In this document: one piece after another, positions 1 to 7,802 of the stretch
Layout: every line of letters starts with the position of its first letter
Position numbering within the stretch: the stretch's first letter is position 1
NCBI GenBank assembly: GCA_025351615.1
Contig: JANXVP010000127.1
Coordinates: 1 to 23,750 of the forward strand
DNA from: Ramlibacter sp.
GTDB lineage: Bacteria; Pseudomonadota; Gammaproteobacteria; Burkholderiales; Burkholderiaceae_C
Reading direction: 5' to 3'
Length of the DNA: 23,750 nt
The notes under the pieces: generated by a model
What the model was told of the DNA's origin: nothing
Databases searched by the model: none
Seen by the model: the letters and a program-made list of their open reading frames with translations, nothing else
Translations under genes and position numbers: made by a program

Positions 1-567
1 CGCACCTCGGCCCAGATCGCGTTGTCCGGCATCGCGCGCACCTTCCAGAACGTGCAGCTGTTCGGGGAGATGACGGCTCTGCAGAACGTGCTGGTCGGCC
101 TGCACCACAGCTTTCACAGCAACCTGCTGGACGTGGCCTTGCAAACGCCGAAATACCGCCGGGAGGATGTGCAGGGTGCCGCACGCGCCCATGCCCTGCT
201 CGAGTTCGTCGGCCTGGACAGCCTTGCGGGCGAAGAAGCGCGCAATCTGCCCTACGGAAAACAGCGGCTGCTCGAGATCGCACGGGCGCTGGCGCTCAGC
301 CCGCAACTGCTTCTGCTCGACGAGCCGGCAGCGGGGTTGACCGCACCCGGCATCACGGAGCTGGTCGCGATCGTTCGCAAGATCCGCGAGCACGGAATCA
401 CGGTGATCCTGATCGAGCACCACATGGACGTGGTCATGTCGATCTGCGACACGGTGACGGTGCTCGATTTCGGGCAGAAGATCGCCGAGGGCAACCCCGC
501 CGCGGTGCAGTCCGACCCCAAGGTGGTCGAAGCCTATCTGGGCAGCGCCGACGTGGCGCCCGCTTGA
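1..567 (+). CDS. livG: LivG-type branched-chain amino acid ABC transporter ATPase (5' end missing)
   Basis: This is one of the two cytoplasmic ATPases that power a LivFGHMK-type importer for branched-chain amino acids or related amides and acids. The frame is open from the first base, so the start and the Walker A motif lie outside the window; 188 residues are visible. Seen here are the Q-loop segment GIARTFQNVQLF, an ABC signature of the LivG form (LPYGKQRLLEIARAL), Walker B with its catalytic glutamate (LLLLDEPAAGL) and the switch histidine in LIEHHMDVV. LivG normally has Q or E where this protein has K in the signature, a minor change. livF follows 19 bp downstream on the same strand, as in most liv operons. 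The family call is secure; the substrate cannot be read from the ATPase. Confidence 0.93.
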   Translation, partial: RTSAQIALSGIARTFQNVQLFGEMTALQNVLVGLHHSFHSNLLDVALQTPKYRREDVQGAARAHALLEFVGLDSLAGEEARNLPYGKQRLLEIARALALSPQLLLLDEPAAGLTAPGITELVAIVRKIREHGITVILIEHHMDVVMSICDTVTVLDFGQKIAEGNPAAVQSDPKVVEAYLGSADVAPA

Positions 568-586
568 GCAAGACCGGAAAACATTC

Positions 587-1309
587 ATGCTTTCTATTTC
601 CAATCTGCATGCCGGCTACGGAAAGGTCGAGGTGCTGCACGGCATCTCCCTGGAGGTGCCCAAAGGCAAGGTCGTGACGCTGATCGGCAGCAACGGTGCC
701 GGCAAGACCACCACCATGCGTGCCGTGTGCGGGATGATCGCACCGACCCAGGGCCGGGTCAGCCTCGGCGCCAAGGACGTGACCGGGCTGGAGCCCTACC
801 ATGTCGCCAAGCTGGGTCTCGCGCATTCGCCCGAAGGGCGGCGCGTGTTCGCCACCATGACCGTCAACGACAACCTGCTGCTTGGGGCGTTTCCGCGCTT
901 CACGGGGGCCCGGCCGAAAGGCGATATCGCCGCCGATCTGGAGCGGGCGATGGAGTACTTCCCGCGCCTGAAGGAACGCAGAACCCAGCTCGCCGGCACG
1001 CTCTCCGGGGGCGAACAGCAGATGCTGGCCATGGCCCGGGCGATGATGCTCAATCCGGATGTCGTCCTGCTGGACGAGCCGTCCATGGGTCTGGCGCCGA
1101 TCCTGGTCCAGGAGGTTTTCCGCATCATCGAACGCCTGCGGTCCGAAGGGGTGACGATGCTGCTGGTGGAGCAGTTCGCCGCAGCGGCGCTGAACGTGGC
1201 GGACTATGGCTACGTGCTGGAAAACGGGCGCATTTCGATCCATGGGGATGCTGCGCGCCTGCGGGACGACCCTGCCGTCAAGGCCGCGTATCTGGGCGGC
1301 AGCCATTGA
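587..1309 (+). CDS. livF: LivF-type branched-chain amino acid ABC transporter ATPase
   Basis: Second ATPase of the Liv importer, acting as a heterodimer with LivG on the inner face of the membrane. At 240 residues it is the usual LivF length. Walker A is GSNGAGKT near residues 34-41, the signature is LSGGEQQMLAMARAMM, Walker B is VVLLDEPSMGLAP and the switch histidine position carries Q (LLVEQ), which is normal for LivF. The ATG at 587 lies after a weak purine-rich stretch (CGGAAAA) and 19 bp after livG. No permease or binding-protein gene follows; the next gene is an unrelated hydrolase, so the rest of the operon should lie upstream of the window. Confidence 0.95.
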   Translation: MLSISNLHAGYGKVEVLHGISLEVPKGKVVTLIGSNGAGKTTTMRAVCGMIAPTQGRVSLGAKDVTGLEPYHVAKLGLAHSPEGRRVFATMTVNDNLLLGAFPRFTGARPKGDIAADLERAMEYFPRLKERRTQLAGTLSGGEQQMLAMARAMMLNPDVVLLDEPSMGLAPILVQEVFRIIERLRSEGVTMLLVEQFAAAALNVADYGYVLENGRISIHGDAARLRDDPAVKAAYLGGSH

Positions 1310-1341
1310 TTTTCGTTTGCTAGCCAACCCGGGAGACAGAC

Positions 1342-2130
1342 ATGGACCGAAGGAATTTTTTTCAGGGCACGGCAATTGCGGCGGTCACCGGTGCGGTGGC
1401 TGGTTGCGCGGCGCCCACCGGGATGCAGGGTTCCGTCCGCACTCCCTTCGCAGTGTCTGGCACGTTCATCCCGGTTGTCGGCTCCGATGAGATGTACCCG
1501 GTGCGCCGCATCTACTGCATCGGTCGCAACTACGAGGCGCATTCGCGGGAGATGGGCTCCGACCCAACGCGCGAGCCGCCCTTCTTCTTCCAGAAACCCA
1601 CCGATGCCATTCAGAACGTCGCGGTCGGTTCCATGCCCGACCACCCCTATCCGCCACTCACCAAGAATTACCATTACGAAGCGGAATTGGTCGCTTGCCT
1701 GGGCAAGGGAGGGCGCAACATCCCGATCGCGACGGCACTCGACCACGTCTGGGGCTACACCCTGGGGCTCGACATGACGCGCCGCGATCTGCAGCGTGCG
1801 ATGGGCGAGGAAAAAAAGCCATGGGAGATCGGCAAGAGCTTCGATCGGTCCGCGCCGATCGGCCCGGTCCACCGGGTCGCGCAGATCGGGCATTTCACCC
1901 AAGGCGCGATCTGGCTGAAGGTGAACGGGCAGACCAAGCAAAGCGCGAACCTGAACCAGATGATCTGGTCGGTGGCCGAGCAGATCAGCAAGCTGTCAGA
2001 CGCGTTCGAGATGTTTCCCGGGGACATCATCTATTCCGGCACCCCCGAAAATGTCGGCCCGGTGGTCAGGGGCGACGTGGTCGAAATGCACATCGACGGC
2101 CTGCCCAATCTGAGCATCAAGATCGTCTAG
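1342..2130 (+). CDS. Fumarylacetoacetate hydrolase-family enzyme with Tat-like lipoprotein leader
   Basis: FAH-superfamily enzymes hydrolyse, decarboxylate or isomerise C-C bonds in acyl-pyruvates and similar diketo acids, using a divalent metal. The protein has 262 residues. The FAH core starts near residue 52 (RRIYCIGRNYEAH). The likely metal ligands are E113 and E115 (in HYEAEL) and D144 (in GLDMTRRD), matching the E-x-E...D pattern of the family. The lid-type motif KSFDRSAPIGP and the end motif GDIIYSGTPENVGPV are also present. The first 25 residues are unusual: RRNFF, a hydrophobic stretch, then AVAGC. This looks like a twin-arginine signal with a lipobox, whereas FAH enzymes are normally cytoplasmic. 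It sits 32 bp after livF. Family is sure; substrate and true location are not. Confidence 0.88.
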   Translation: MDRRNFFQGTAIAAVTGAVAGCAAPTGMQGSVRTPFAVSGTFIPVVGSDEMYPVRRIYCIGRNYEAHSREMGSDPTREPPFFFQKPTDAIQNVAVGSMPDHPYPPLTKNYHYEAELVACLGKGGRNIPIATALDHVWGYTLGLDMTRRDLQRAMGEEKKPWEIGKSFDRSAPIGPVHRVAQIGHFTQGAIWLKVNGQTKQSANLNQMIWSVAEQISKLSDAFEMFPGDIIYSGTPENVGPVVRGDVVEMHIDGLPNLSIKIV

Positions 2131-2184
2131 TCGGTCCGTGTCTGCGCGGCAGTGATGCCGGCGAAGACTGGCAGAATCGGTGCG

Positions 2185-2625
2185 ATGGAACATCAGAACC
2201 AGCCGGTGGATGCCGATTCGCAGGCCCGGCCTGCGTCAGGCTATGCCGGCGACGTGCCGCCAAAGCTGGCTTGCCAGTGGTGGCAGGGCGGCGACGCCGT
2301 GCTGGTCGATGTACGCTCCGATGCGGAGCGCGAATGGGTGGGTTCTGTCCCGGGAGCGGTGCCGCTGGCCTGGAAGCAGTGGCCCGGCATGGCCGTGAAC
2401 AGCGGTTTCGACGCCGGTTTGAAAGCGGCGGTGCCCCAGGGCAAGAAGGTCGTGTTGTTGTGCCGCAGTGGCGTGCGCTCCATCGCCGCCGCGAGGCGCG
2501 CCGCCGATCTCGGCCTGGAGGCTTACAACATCCTGGAGGGTTTCGAAGGCGACGCCGACGAACTGGGCCATCGCGGCTGCAAGGGCGGCTGGCGATTTCA
2601 CGGCCTGCCGTGGCGCCAGAGCTAA
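2185..2625 (+). CDS. Single-domain rhodanese-like sulfurtransferase
   Basis: Rhodanese-domain protein that would carry a persulfide on its active cysteine and pass sulfane sulfur to an acceptor. From the ATG at 2185 it has 146 residues. The fold shows AVLVDVRSDAEREWVGSVPGA (substrate-side loop) and the active-site loop CRSGVRS with Cys93, followed by the typical end GWRFHGLPWRQ. There is no signal peptide, so it is probably cytoplasmic. Earlier in-frame starts exist at 2152 (GTG) and 2155 (ATG); I prefer 2185 because the extra residues are basic and uncharacteristic, but none of the three has a strong ribosome-binding site. The next gene, argJ, starts 38 bp downstream. Physiological acceptor unknown. 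Confidence 0.87.
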   Translation: MEHQNQPVDADSQARPASGYAGDVPPKLACQWWQGGDAVLVDVRSDAEREWVGSVPGAVPLAWKQWPGMAVNSGFDAGLKAAVPQGKKVVLLCRSGVRSIAAARRAADLGLEAYNILEGFEGDADELGHRGCKGGWRFHGLPWRQS

Positions 2626-2663
2626 CCTGAACGCGCTTATTTTCCAACGCAGATTTCATTTCC

Positions 2664-3890
2664 ATGCCCGTCAATCTGTCTGTTCCCCAGGCCGCCCAAC
2701 TGCTCCCCGTGGCTGGAGTCCGCATCGGTGTCACCCAAGCCGGCATCCGCAAGGCCAACCGCAAGGACCTCACGGTGGTCCTGATCGACGCCGGCGCATC
2801 GGTGTCTGGCGTCTTCACGCAAAACCGCTTTTGCGCCGCTCCGGTGCAGGTGTGCCGCGAGCACCTGAAGCTCGGAGGCATTCGCGCAATGGTGATCAAT
2901 ACCGGAAACGCCAACGCCGGCACCGGTCAGGACGGGCTGTTGCGCGCCCGATCGACCTGCATCGCGCTGGCTCGACAGCTGAATCTCGCGCCAGAGCAGA
3001 TCCTGCCGTTTTCGACTGGCGTGATCATGGAATCGCTGCCGGTGGACCGGATTGAAGCCGGTTTGCCGGCCGCCATTGCCGACGCGAACGCCGATCACTG
3101 GTTGCGGGCGGCGCAAGGCATCATGACAACCGACACGGTGCCCAAAGCCTTCAGCGCGCAGGTCAGCATTGATGGCGTGGCGGTCACTGTGACAGGCATC
3201 AGCAAGGGCGCCGGAATGATCCGGCCGAATATGGCGACGATGCTGGGTTTCATGGCGACGGATGCCAGGGTCGCCCCGGGCTTGATGCAGCAACTGGTGC
3301 GGCAACTCGCCGACGGTTCATTCAACCGGGTCACGGTGGACGGCGATACGTCCACCAACGATTCTTTCGTGGTCATCGCCACCAACCAGGCGTCGCATGA
3401 CGAGATCACTTCGCTGGACAGCGCCGCTGGTCGCCTCCTGAAAACGGCGATGCTCGATGTCGCGCTCAAGCTGGCGCAGGCGATCGTGCGGGACGGCGAG
3501 GGCGCGACAAAATTCATCGCCGTGCGTGTCGAAGGCGGTGCGACCCATGAAGAGTGCCTGAAGGCCGCGTATGCCATTGCCCATTCGCCACTGGTCAAGA
3601 CGGCGTTTTTCGCAAGCGACCCGAACCTGGGCCGGATTCTGGCCGCAGTCGGCTACGCGGGCATCGCGGACCTGGACCAGAGCCGGATCGACCTCTACCT
3701 GGACGATGTTCTCGTCGCCGTCAACGGCGGCCGCAATCCCGCTTATCGCGAGGAGGACGGCCAGCGCGTGATGAAACAAAGCGAGATTACCGTGCGGGTA
3801 GCGCTGGGTCGTGGCAGTGCGGCCGACACCGTCTGGACCTGCGACTTCAGCCACGAGTACGTGAGCATCAACGCAGACTACCGGTCCTGA
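2664..3890 (+). CDS. argJ: Bifunctional glutamate N-acetyltransferase / amino-acid N-acetyltransferase ArgJ
   Basis: ArgJ transfers the acetyl group from N-acetylornithine to glutamate and, in bifunctional forms, also makes acetylglutamate from acetyl-CoA; this is the recycling step of arginine synthesis. The 408-residue length is normal. The precursor is cut into two chains before a threonine; here that site is the NMATMLGF motif with Thr192. Other family motifs are [13 protein letters not shown] near the N-terminus, GDTSTNDSF in the second half and the C-terminal [16 protein letters not shown]. Gene and function are clear. The next gene, the DUF815 ATPase, begins 16 bp later, so the two are probably co-transcribed. 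Confidence 0.97.
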   Translation: MPVNLSVPQAAQLLPVAGVRIGVTQAGIRKANRKDLTVVLIDAGASVSGVFTQNRFCAAPVQVCREHLKLGGIRAMVINTGNANAGTGQDGLLRARSTCIALARQLNLAPEQILPFSTGVIMESLPVDRIEAGLPAAIADANADHWLRAAQGIMTTDTVPKAFSAQVSIDGVAVTVTGISKGAGMIRPNMATMLGFMATDARVAPGLMQQLVRQLADGSFNRVTVDGDTSTNDSFVVIATNQASHDEITSLDSAAGRLLKTAMLDVALKLAQAIVRDGEGATKFIAVRVEGGATHEECLKAAYAIAHSPLVKTAFFASDPNLGRILAAVGYAGIADLDQSRIDLYLDDVLVAVNGGRNPAYREEDGQRVMKQSEITVRVALGRGSAADTVWTCDFSHEYVSINADYRS

Positions 3891-3906
3891 CTTTCAAGGA
3901 TAGAGC

Positions 3907-4854
3907 GTGAACGACAAATTCGAGCAGTTGCTCGAGCGGGCGACGCAGCTTCTCACCCGCATCGAAGCCATTCTTCCGCAGCCGCTGACGCCTCCTGACT
4001 GGGGCCAGTCGGTCGCCTGGCGCTATCGCAAGCGCTCTTCCGGGCACGGCACGCTGGAGCCGGTGCGGCACGTGGCGGATATCCGCCTGGACAACCTCAA
4101 GGAAATCGAGCCCCAGAAGGAAAAGATCCGGTGCAATACGCTGCAGTTCGTGCACGGGCAGCCGGCCAACAACGTGCTGCTGACTGGAGCCCGCGGCACC
4201 GGCAAGTCGTCGCTGATCAAGGCCTGCCTGAACGAATATGCGCCGCGCGGCCTGCGCCTGATCGAGGTGGACAAAGCCGACCTCACCGACTTGCCGGACA
4301 TCGTGGACGTGGTGGCCGGCCGCGACGAGAAGTTCATCGTGTTCTGCGACGACCTGAGCTTCGAGGAGGGTGAGTCGGGCTACAAGGCGCTCAAGTCGAT
4401 TCTCGACGGCTCGGTGGCAGCGGCCACGCCGAACGTGCTGATCTACGCGACCAGCAACCGGCGCCACCTGTTGCCCGAGTACATGAAGGAAAACCTCAGC
4501 TACACCCACACCGACGACGGCGAAGTGCATCCCGGCGAGGTGATCGAGGAAAAGATCTCGCTGTCGGAGCGCTTCGGCCTCTGGGTGAGTTTCTATCCAT
4601 TCACCCAGGACGAGTACCTCATCATCACCGCCCAGTGGCTGTCTTCTTTTGCCGTATCAGGCGCCAGCATCGAAGCAGCGCGCGCCGAGGCGCTGGTTTG
4701 GGCGCTGGAGCGAGGCTCGCGCAGCGGCCGCGTGGCCTACCAGTTCGCGCGCGATTACGCAGGAAGAAATGTGAGCCCCAACGCTGCGCCCTGCGTGTCG
4801 TCGCTGCCCCCCGGGGGGGCCTTGGGGCGGCCCGGCGGCGCCCAACCCTCATGA
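3907..4854 (+). CDS. DUF815-family AAA+ ATPase with an altered C-terminal tail
   Basis: Predicted AAA+-type P-loop ATPase of the DUF815 family, role not established. It starts at GTG 3907. Walker A is GARGTGKS (residues 94-101); Walker B is VFCDDLSFEEGE with D148 and D149; a sensor-like stretch ATSNRRHL follows near residue 180. The conserved part ends at about residue 288 (YQFARDYAGRN). The last 27 or so residues are Pro/Gly/Ala-rich and are encoded by a GC-rich palindromic repeat (listed separately), so they look like read-through into an inserted element rather than part of the enzyme. The stop codon overlaps the ATG of the NUDIX gene as ATGA, which may couple their translation. In related bacteria this gene commonly sits next to a mutT-like gene. 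Confidence 0.85.
   Translation: MNDKFEQLLERATQLLTRIEAILPQPLTPPDWGQSVAWRYRKRSSGHGTLEPVRHVADIRLDNLKEIEPQKEKIRCNTLQFVHGQPANNVLLTGARGTGKSSLIKACLNEYAPRGLRLIEVDKADLTDLPDIVDVVAGRDEKFIVFCDDLSFEEGESGYKALKSILDGSVAAATPNVLIYATSNRRHLLPEYMKENLSYTHTDDGEVHPGEVIEEKISLSERFGLWVSFYPFTQDEYLIITAQWLSSFAVSGASIEAARAEALVWALERGSRSGRVAYQFARDYAGRNVSPNAAPCVSSLPPGGALGRPGGAQPS
4771..4850. repeat. GC-rich palindromic intergenic-type repeat at the 3' end of the DUF815 gene
   Basis: A very GC-rich stretch containing the perfect inverted repeat GCCCCCC/GGGGGGC centred at 4813 and a second one, GGGCC...GGCCC, just after it, so the RNA can form two alternative hairpins. The wording (CTGCGTGTCGTCGCTGCCCC and then TTGGGGCGGCCCGGCGG) resembles a dispersed palindromic element I associate with Comamonadaceae genomes; this is recall, not a search. 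It fills the space where a gene gap is expected and extends the upstream reading frame up to the next gene's ATG. It may act as a weak terminator or mRNA-stabilising structure. Confidence 0.55.
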
Positions 4855-5339
4855 AGGAGCCGGTCCTCGTCGCGCACGGCGAGCGGCCGCGCGAAGGCGG
4901 GCCGGATCGCAAGGAGGTTGAAGTTGCTGTCGGTGTGCTGCTGCGCGCGGACGGCGCCTTCCTCCTGACCTCACGACCGGCAGGCAAGGTTTACGAAGGC
5001 TATTGGGAATTTCCGGGTGGCAAGGTCGAGCCCGGGGAATCCGTGGAGCAGGCCCTGCGGCGTGAACTGCGCGAAGAGATTGGCCTCAGCATCGGCGCGG
5101 TGCACCCGTGGAAAAGCGGGCGCGTCGACTATCCGCACGCGCTGGTGCGGCTGAACTTCTGCAAGGTGTTCGAGTGGCAGGGCGAACTCCAGATGCACGA
5201 AGGCCAGTGCTTCGCCTGGCAGAACTTGCCCGTCCAGGTGCATCCGGTGTTGCCCGGCACGGTGCCGGTGCTGCAGTGGTTTGCCGCTGAACGCGGGTTC
5301 GCGGGCGCGACCCACGCAGCCACTGCGGGCAGCGGCTAG
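4851..5339 (+). CDS. NUDIX hydrolase, MutT-like
   Basis: MutT-type enzymes hydrolyse nucleoside triphosphates, especially 8-oxo-dGTP, to monophosphates and so lower mutation from oxidised precursors. The 162-residue protein begins with about 25 poorly conserved residues, then EVAVGVLLRADGAFLLTSRPAGKVYEGYWEFPGG, which is split here only by domain logic. The NUDIX box runs over residues 64-86 with the key pattern G-x5-E-x7-RE-L-RE-E-I-G-L. The ATG at 4851 overlaps the DUF815 stop (ATGA); there is no good ribosome-binding site, which fits coupling. Its stop directly abuts the stop of convergent yacG with no base between. MutT is the likely role, but other NUDIX substrates cannot be excluded. Confidence 0.85.
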   Translation: MKEPVLVAHGERPREGGPDRKEVEVAVGVLLRADGAFLLTSRPAGKVYEGYWEFPGGKVEPGESVEQALRRELREEIGLSIGAVHPWKSGRVDYPHALVRLNFCKVFEWQGELQMHEGQCFAWQNLPVQVHPVLPGTVPVLQWFAAERGFAGATHAATAGSG

Positions 5340-5555
5340 CTATTGCAGTTTGGCGTCGCCGAAAGGCTGGTCGTCCGGCGAGGCTTCGCTCGCCACGCGG
5401 AAGCTTTCACTGGCCCCGGCGCCGAGGTCCAGGTTTTTGCAGCGCTCGCTGCAAAACGGCCGGAAGGGATTGCTGGACGCATAGATGCTGTCGCCGCCAC
5501 AAGCGGGACAGGGGACGACGCGCGGCTTCGCGCCCGGTGGAATTTTCTCGCTCAT
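5340..5555 (-). CDS. yacG: DNA gyrase inhibitor / zinc-binding protein YacG
   Basis: YacG is a small zinc protein that binds GyrB and inhibits gyrase in E. coli. This copy has 71 residues. Four zinc cysteines are visible as CPACGG and [11 protein letters not shown], the hallmark pair of the family, with the conserved [11 protein letters not shown] segment between. I start at the ATG at 5555; a GTG one codon upstream (5558) also opens the frame, but the purine-rich AAGGG sits too close to it. It is the last gene of a minus-strand block, 12 bp after zapD. The yacG-zapD-coaE association is widespread in proteobacteria. Confidence 0.92.
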   Translation of the reverse strand: MSEKIPPGAKPRVVPCPACGGDSIYASSNPFRPFCSERCKNLDLGAGASESFRVASEASPDDQPFGDAKLQ

Positions 5556-5567
5556 CACCCTTGCGAC

Positions 5568-6323
5568 TCAGGAACAGAGCGTCAGTTCAAAAGTGGCGTT
5601 GTCGGCGCTCGGCTGCAACCGGTCCCCCGCTTCTTCATGCATCAGCCGGACCGAGACCATCAGCCGGTTGCCGCTGATTTCGGGAACCAGGCCCAGCGCC
5701 GGATCGATGCGCAGGCGCAGCAGCTGAAAGGTGCGCCCCGTGGGCAGGTTCTGCTGCAACTGACCAGCCGTGGCCATCACTTTTTGCGGCATGCCGGAAT
5801 CGCGCAGCAGCCTGAGCAGCATGTGGATCGATTCTGCCAGCGGGGCCAGCGTCGATGCCCACCGCTCCAGGTCGACGCGTCGTGCCGCGGGCGGCCGATG
5901 CTGCCAGGCGTAATAAGCCGGGAGGTCGAATTCGCAGGTGCCACCAGGAATACTGATCCGGCTGCGGATGCTCATCAACCAGTCGTTTTCCGTCAATGTC
6001 TGCCCGGCTTTGCCCGGCAGGTTGTTCAGCGTCGCGAAACAGCCGTCGAGTTTGCCGATGACGTCGTCCAGGACCTTTTCGGCAATGGCCGGATTGCCGC
6101 GATACCCGTTGAGCGCCTGCTTCTGTTTTTCGAGGTCCTTCATCACGTCGGATTTGAGGTCGGCACGGGTGCCGACGTCCATCACTTCGAAGATCGTCGC
6201 AAGCGCGTAATGGTGGTCGACAGGATGGTCGCGCGGGACCAGCAAACTCAGCCGGCGGAACAGGTGCTCCAGGCGGAGATAGGTGCGGATGCGTTCGTTG
6301 AAAGGATATTCGTAGAGGATCAC
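5568..6323 (-). CDS. zapD: Cell division protein ZapD
   Basis: ZapD (YacF, DUF1342) binds the C-terminal tail of FtsZ and cross-links filaments at the division ring in the cytoplasm. At 251 residues it is the usual length. The N-terminus MILYEYPFNERIRTYLRLEHLFRRL is the family hallmark (shown here by its first residues MILYEYPFNERIR), followed by an all-helical first domain and a beta-rich second domain containing GGTCEFDLPAYYAWQ. The start is a GTG at 6323, chosen because the family begins exactly at this residue. It lies 28 bp after coaE and 12 bp before yacG. Confidence 0.94.
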   Translation of the reverse strand: MILYEYPFNERIRTYLRLEHLFRRLSLLVPRDHPVDHHYALATIFEVMDVGTRADLKSDVMKDLEKQKQALNGYRGNPAIAEKVLDDVIGKLDGCFATLNNLPGKAGQTLTENDWLMSIRSRISIPGGTCEFDLPAYYAWQHRPPAARRVDLERWASTLAPLAESIHMLLRLLRDSGMPQKVMATAGQLQQNLPTGRTFQLLRLRIDPALGLVPEISGNRLMVSVRLMHEEAGDRLQPSADNATFELTLCS

Positions 6324-6351
6324 GCTGTGTCGGTTTTCGGCAAGGCCGCCA

Positions 6352-6957
6352 TCATAGCCCGAAGCGTTGCGCCGCCCGGGCCACCAGAGCCTGCAGTTGA
6401 ACGAGTGTCAGGCCCTCGTTGCAGATCACGATGTCGGCCGCGGCCAGCCGCAGTCCGCGCGGCGCCTGTGCTGCGATGATCGCCTGCGCTTGCTGCGTGG
6501 TCAGCGCACTGCGCGCGACCACGCGGGCAATCTGTGTCTGCACGGAACAGTCCACCACCGCCACCACGTCGACCTGCTGTCGCCAGCGCCCCGACTCGAC
6601 CAGCAACGGAATGTCGAAGACGATGCAGCGGGCACCGCTTTCGAGCGCCTGCTGCACCTGGCGGGCGCTCTCGGCGCCGACGAGGGGATGAATGATCGCC
6701 TCCAGCTGCTGCCGCGCCTGCGGATCGGCATAAGCGTGCTCGCGCATCAGATTTCGATCCATCGCACCATCGGCGCCGATGAAACCCGCGCCGAACTGTC
6801 GCGCAATGGCAGCAATGGCTGCGCCGCCAGCAGTCGTCGCGTCCCTGGAAATCGCATCGGCATCGATCACCGTGGCGCCGAGCCGCGCCAACATCTGCAG
6901 CACGGTGCTCTTGCCGCTGCCGATGCCACCGGTGAGCCCGACGCGCAGCGCTGGCAT
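6352..6957 (-). CDS. coaE: Dephospho-CoA kinase CoaE
   Basis: CoaE phosphorylates dephospho-CoA at the 3' hydroxyl of ribose with ATP, the last step of coenzyme A synthesis, in the cytoplasm. It has 201 residues, normal for the family. The P-loop GLTGGIGSGKST is at residues 7-18, the substrate-site motif VIDADAISRD follows near residue 33, and the CoA-domain motifs HPLV and FDIPLLVESG are present. The ATG at 6957 is preceded by the pilD stop only 2 bp away, so it is translated as part of the pilB-pilC-pilD transcript. Confidence 0.96.
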   Translation of the reverse strand: MPALRVGLTGGIGSGKSTVLQMLARLGATVIDADAISRDATTAGGAAIAAIARQFGAGFIGADGAMDRNLMREHAYADPQARQQLEAIIHPLVGAESARQVQQALESGARCIVFDIPLLVESGRWRQQVDVVAVVDCSVQTQIARVVARSALTTQQAQAIIAAQAPRGLRLAAADIVICNEGLTLVQLQALVARAAQRFGL

Positions 6958-6959
6958 GG

Positions 6960-7802
6960 CTAAAGGCCGATGACGTGCAGGATCGAATCGGGACCGAACA
7001 ACATCGCGGTAAGAGCGGCGCCTGCGAGGAAAGGACCGAACGGAATCTGGCCGCCCTCCCGCAGGCCGCCCGTCATCTTCAGCGTGATGCCGACGATCGC
7101 TCCGATCACGGACGCCATCAGGATGATCGGTACCAGCGCCTGCCATCCGAACCAGGCCCCGAGCGCTGCGAACAGCTTGAAGTCGCCGTAGCCCATGCCT
7201 TCCTTGCCGGTCAGCAGCTTGAAGGCCTGGTAAATCAGCCACAGCGACAGGTATCCGGCCACCGCGCCCCACACTGCCTGCGTCAGTGGCACCGCGGTCC
7301 AGCGCAGCGCGGCGCCGATCAGTCCGGCCCACAACAGCGGAAGGGTGATGTCGTCGGGCAGCAGCGTCGTGTCCCAGTCGATCAGCGCCAGGGCCACGAT
7401 CGCTGCCGCGAAGCCGCACCATGCCAGCCCGGCGGGTGTCGCACCCCAGCGGTAGATGGCGTACAGAAACAGCGCGCCGGTGACCAGTTCCACCACCGGA
7501 TAGCGCAGCCCGATCGGCTTGCCGCATGAAGAGCATTTGCCCCGCAGTGCGAGCCAGCTGAACACCGGAATGTTTTCATACCAGCGGATCTGGTGGCCGC
7601 AGTGGCTGCAGCGCGACCGCGGCACCACCAGGTTGAATGGCGTGCCCGGTTCCACCGGCTGGCCGGAGAGATCCGCGCATTCAGCGGCCCACTGCCGCTC
7701 CAGCATCAGGGGCAGACGGTAGATCACCACGTTCAGGAAGCTGCCCACGAGCAAGCCGAAGACACCGGCGCAGCCGGCATCGATCGCCGCCGACACCAGC
7801 AT
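6960..7802 (-). CDS. pilD: Prepilin leader peptidase / N-methyltransferase PilD
   Basis: PilD is the inner-membrane aspartyl protease that cuts the leader from type IV prepilins and pseudopilins and methylates the new N-terminus. The 280-residue protein has the N-terminal methylase-type segment with VGSFLNVVIYRLP and a zinc site of two CxxC pairs (CSHCGH and CSSCGK). The two catalytic aspartates are in LIDWDTTLLPD and in GYGDFKLFAALGAW (the GxGDxK motif). Seven or eight membrane segments are expected. Its start overlaps the pilC stop by one base (TGATG), indicating coupled translation. Confidence 0.96.
   Translation of the reverse strand: MLVSAAIDAGCAGVFGLLVGSFLNVVIYRLPLMLERQWAAECADLSGQPVEPGTPFNLVVPRSRCSHCGHQIRWYENIPVFSWLALRGKCSSCGKPIGLRYPVVELVTGALFLYAIYRWGATPAGLAWCGFAAAIVALALIDWDTTLLPDDITLPLLWAGLIGAALRWTAVPLTQAVWGAVAGYLSLWLIYQAFKLLTGKEGMGYGDFKLFAALGAWFGWQALVPIILMASVIGAIVGITLKMTGGLREGGQIPFGPFLAGAALTAMLFGPDSILHVIGL

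Noticed and set aside
434..1375. 313-residue minus-strand frame opposite livF
   Set aside because: Shadow frame; livF has all ABC motifs.
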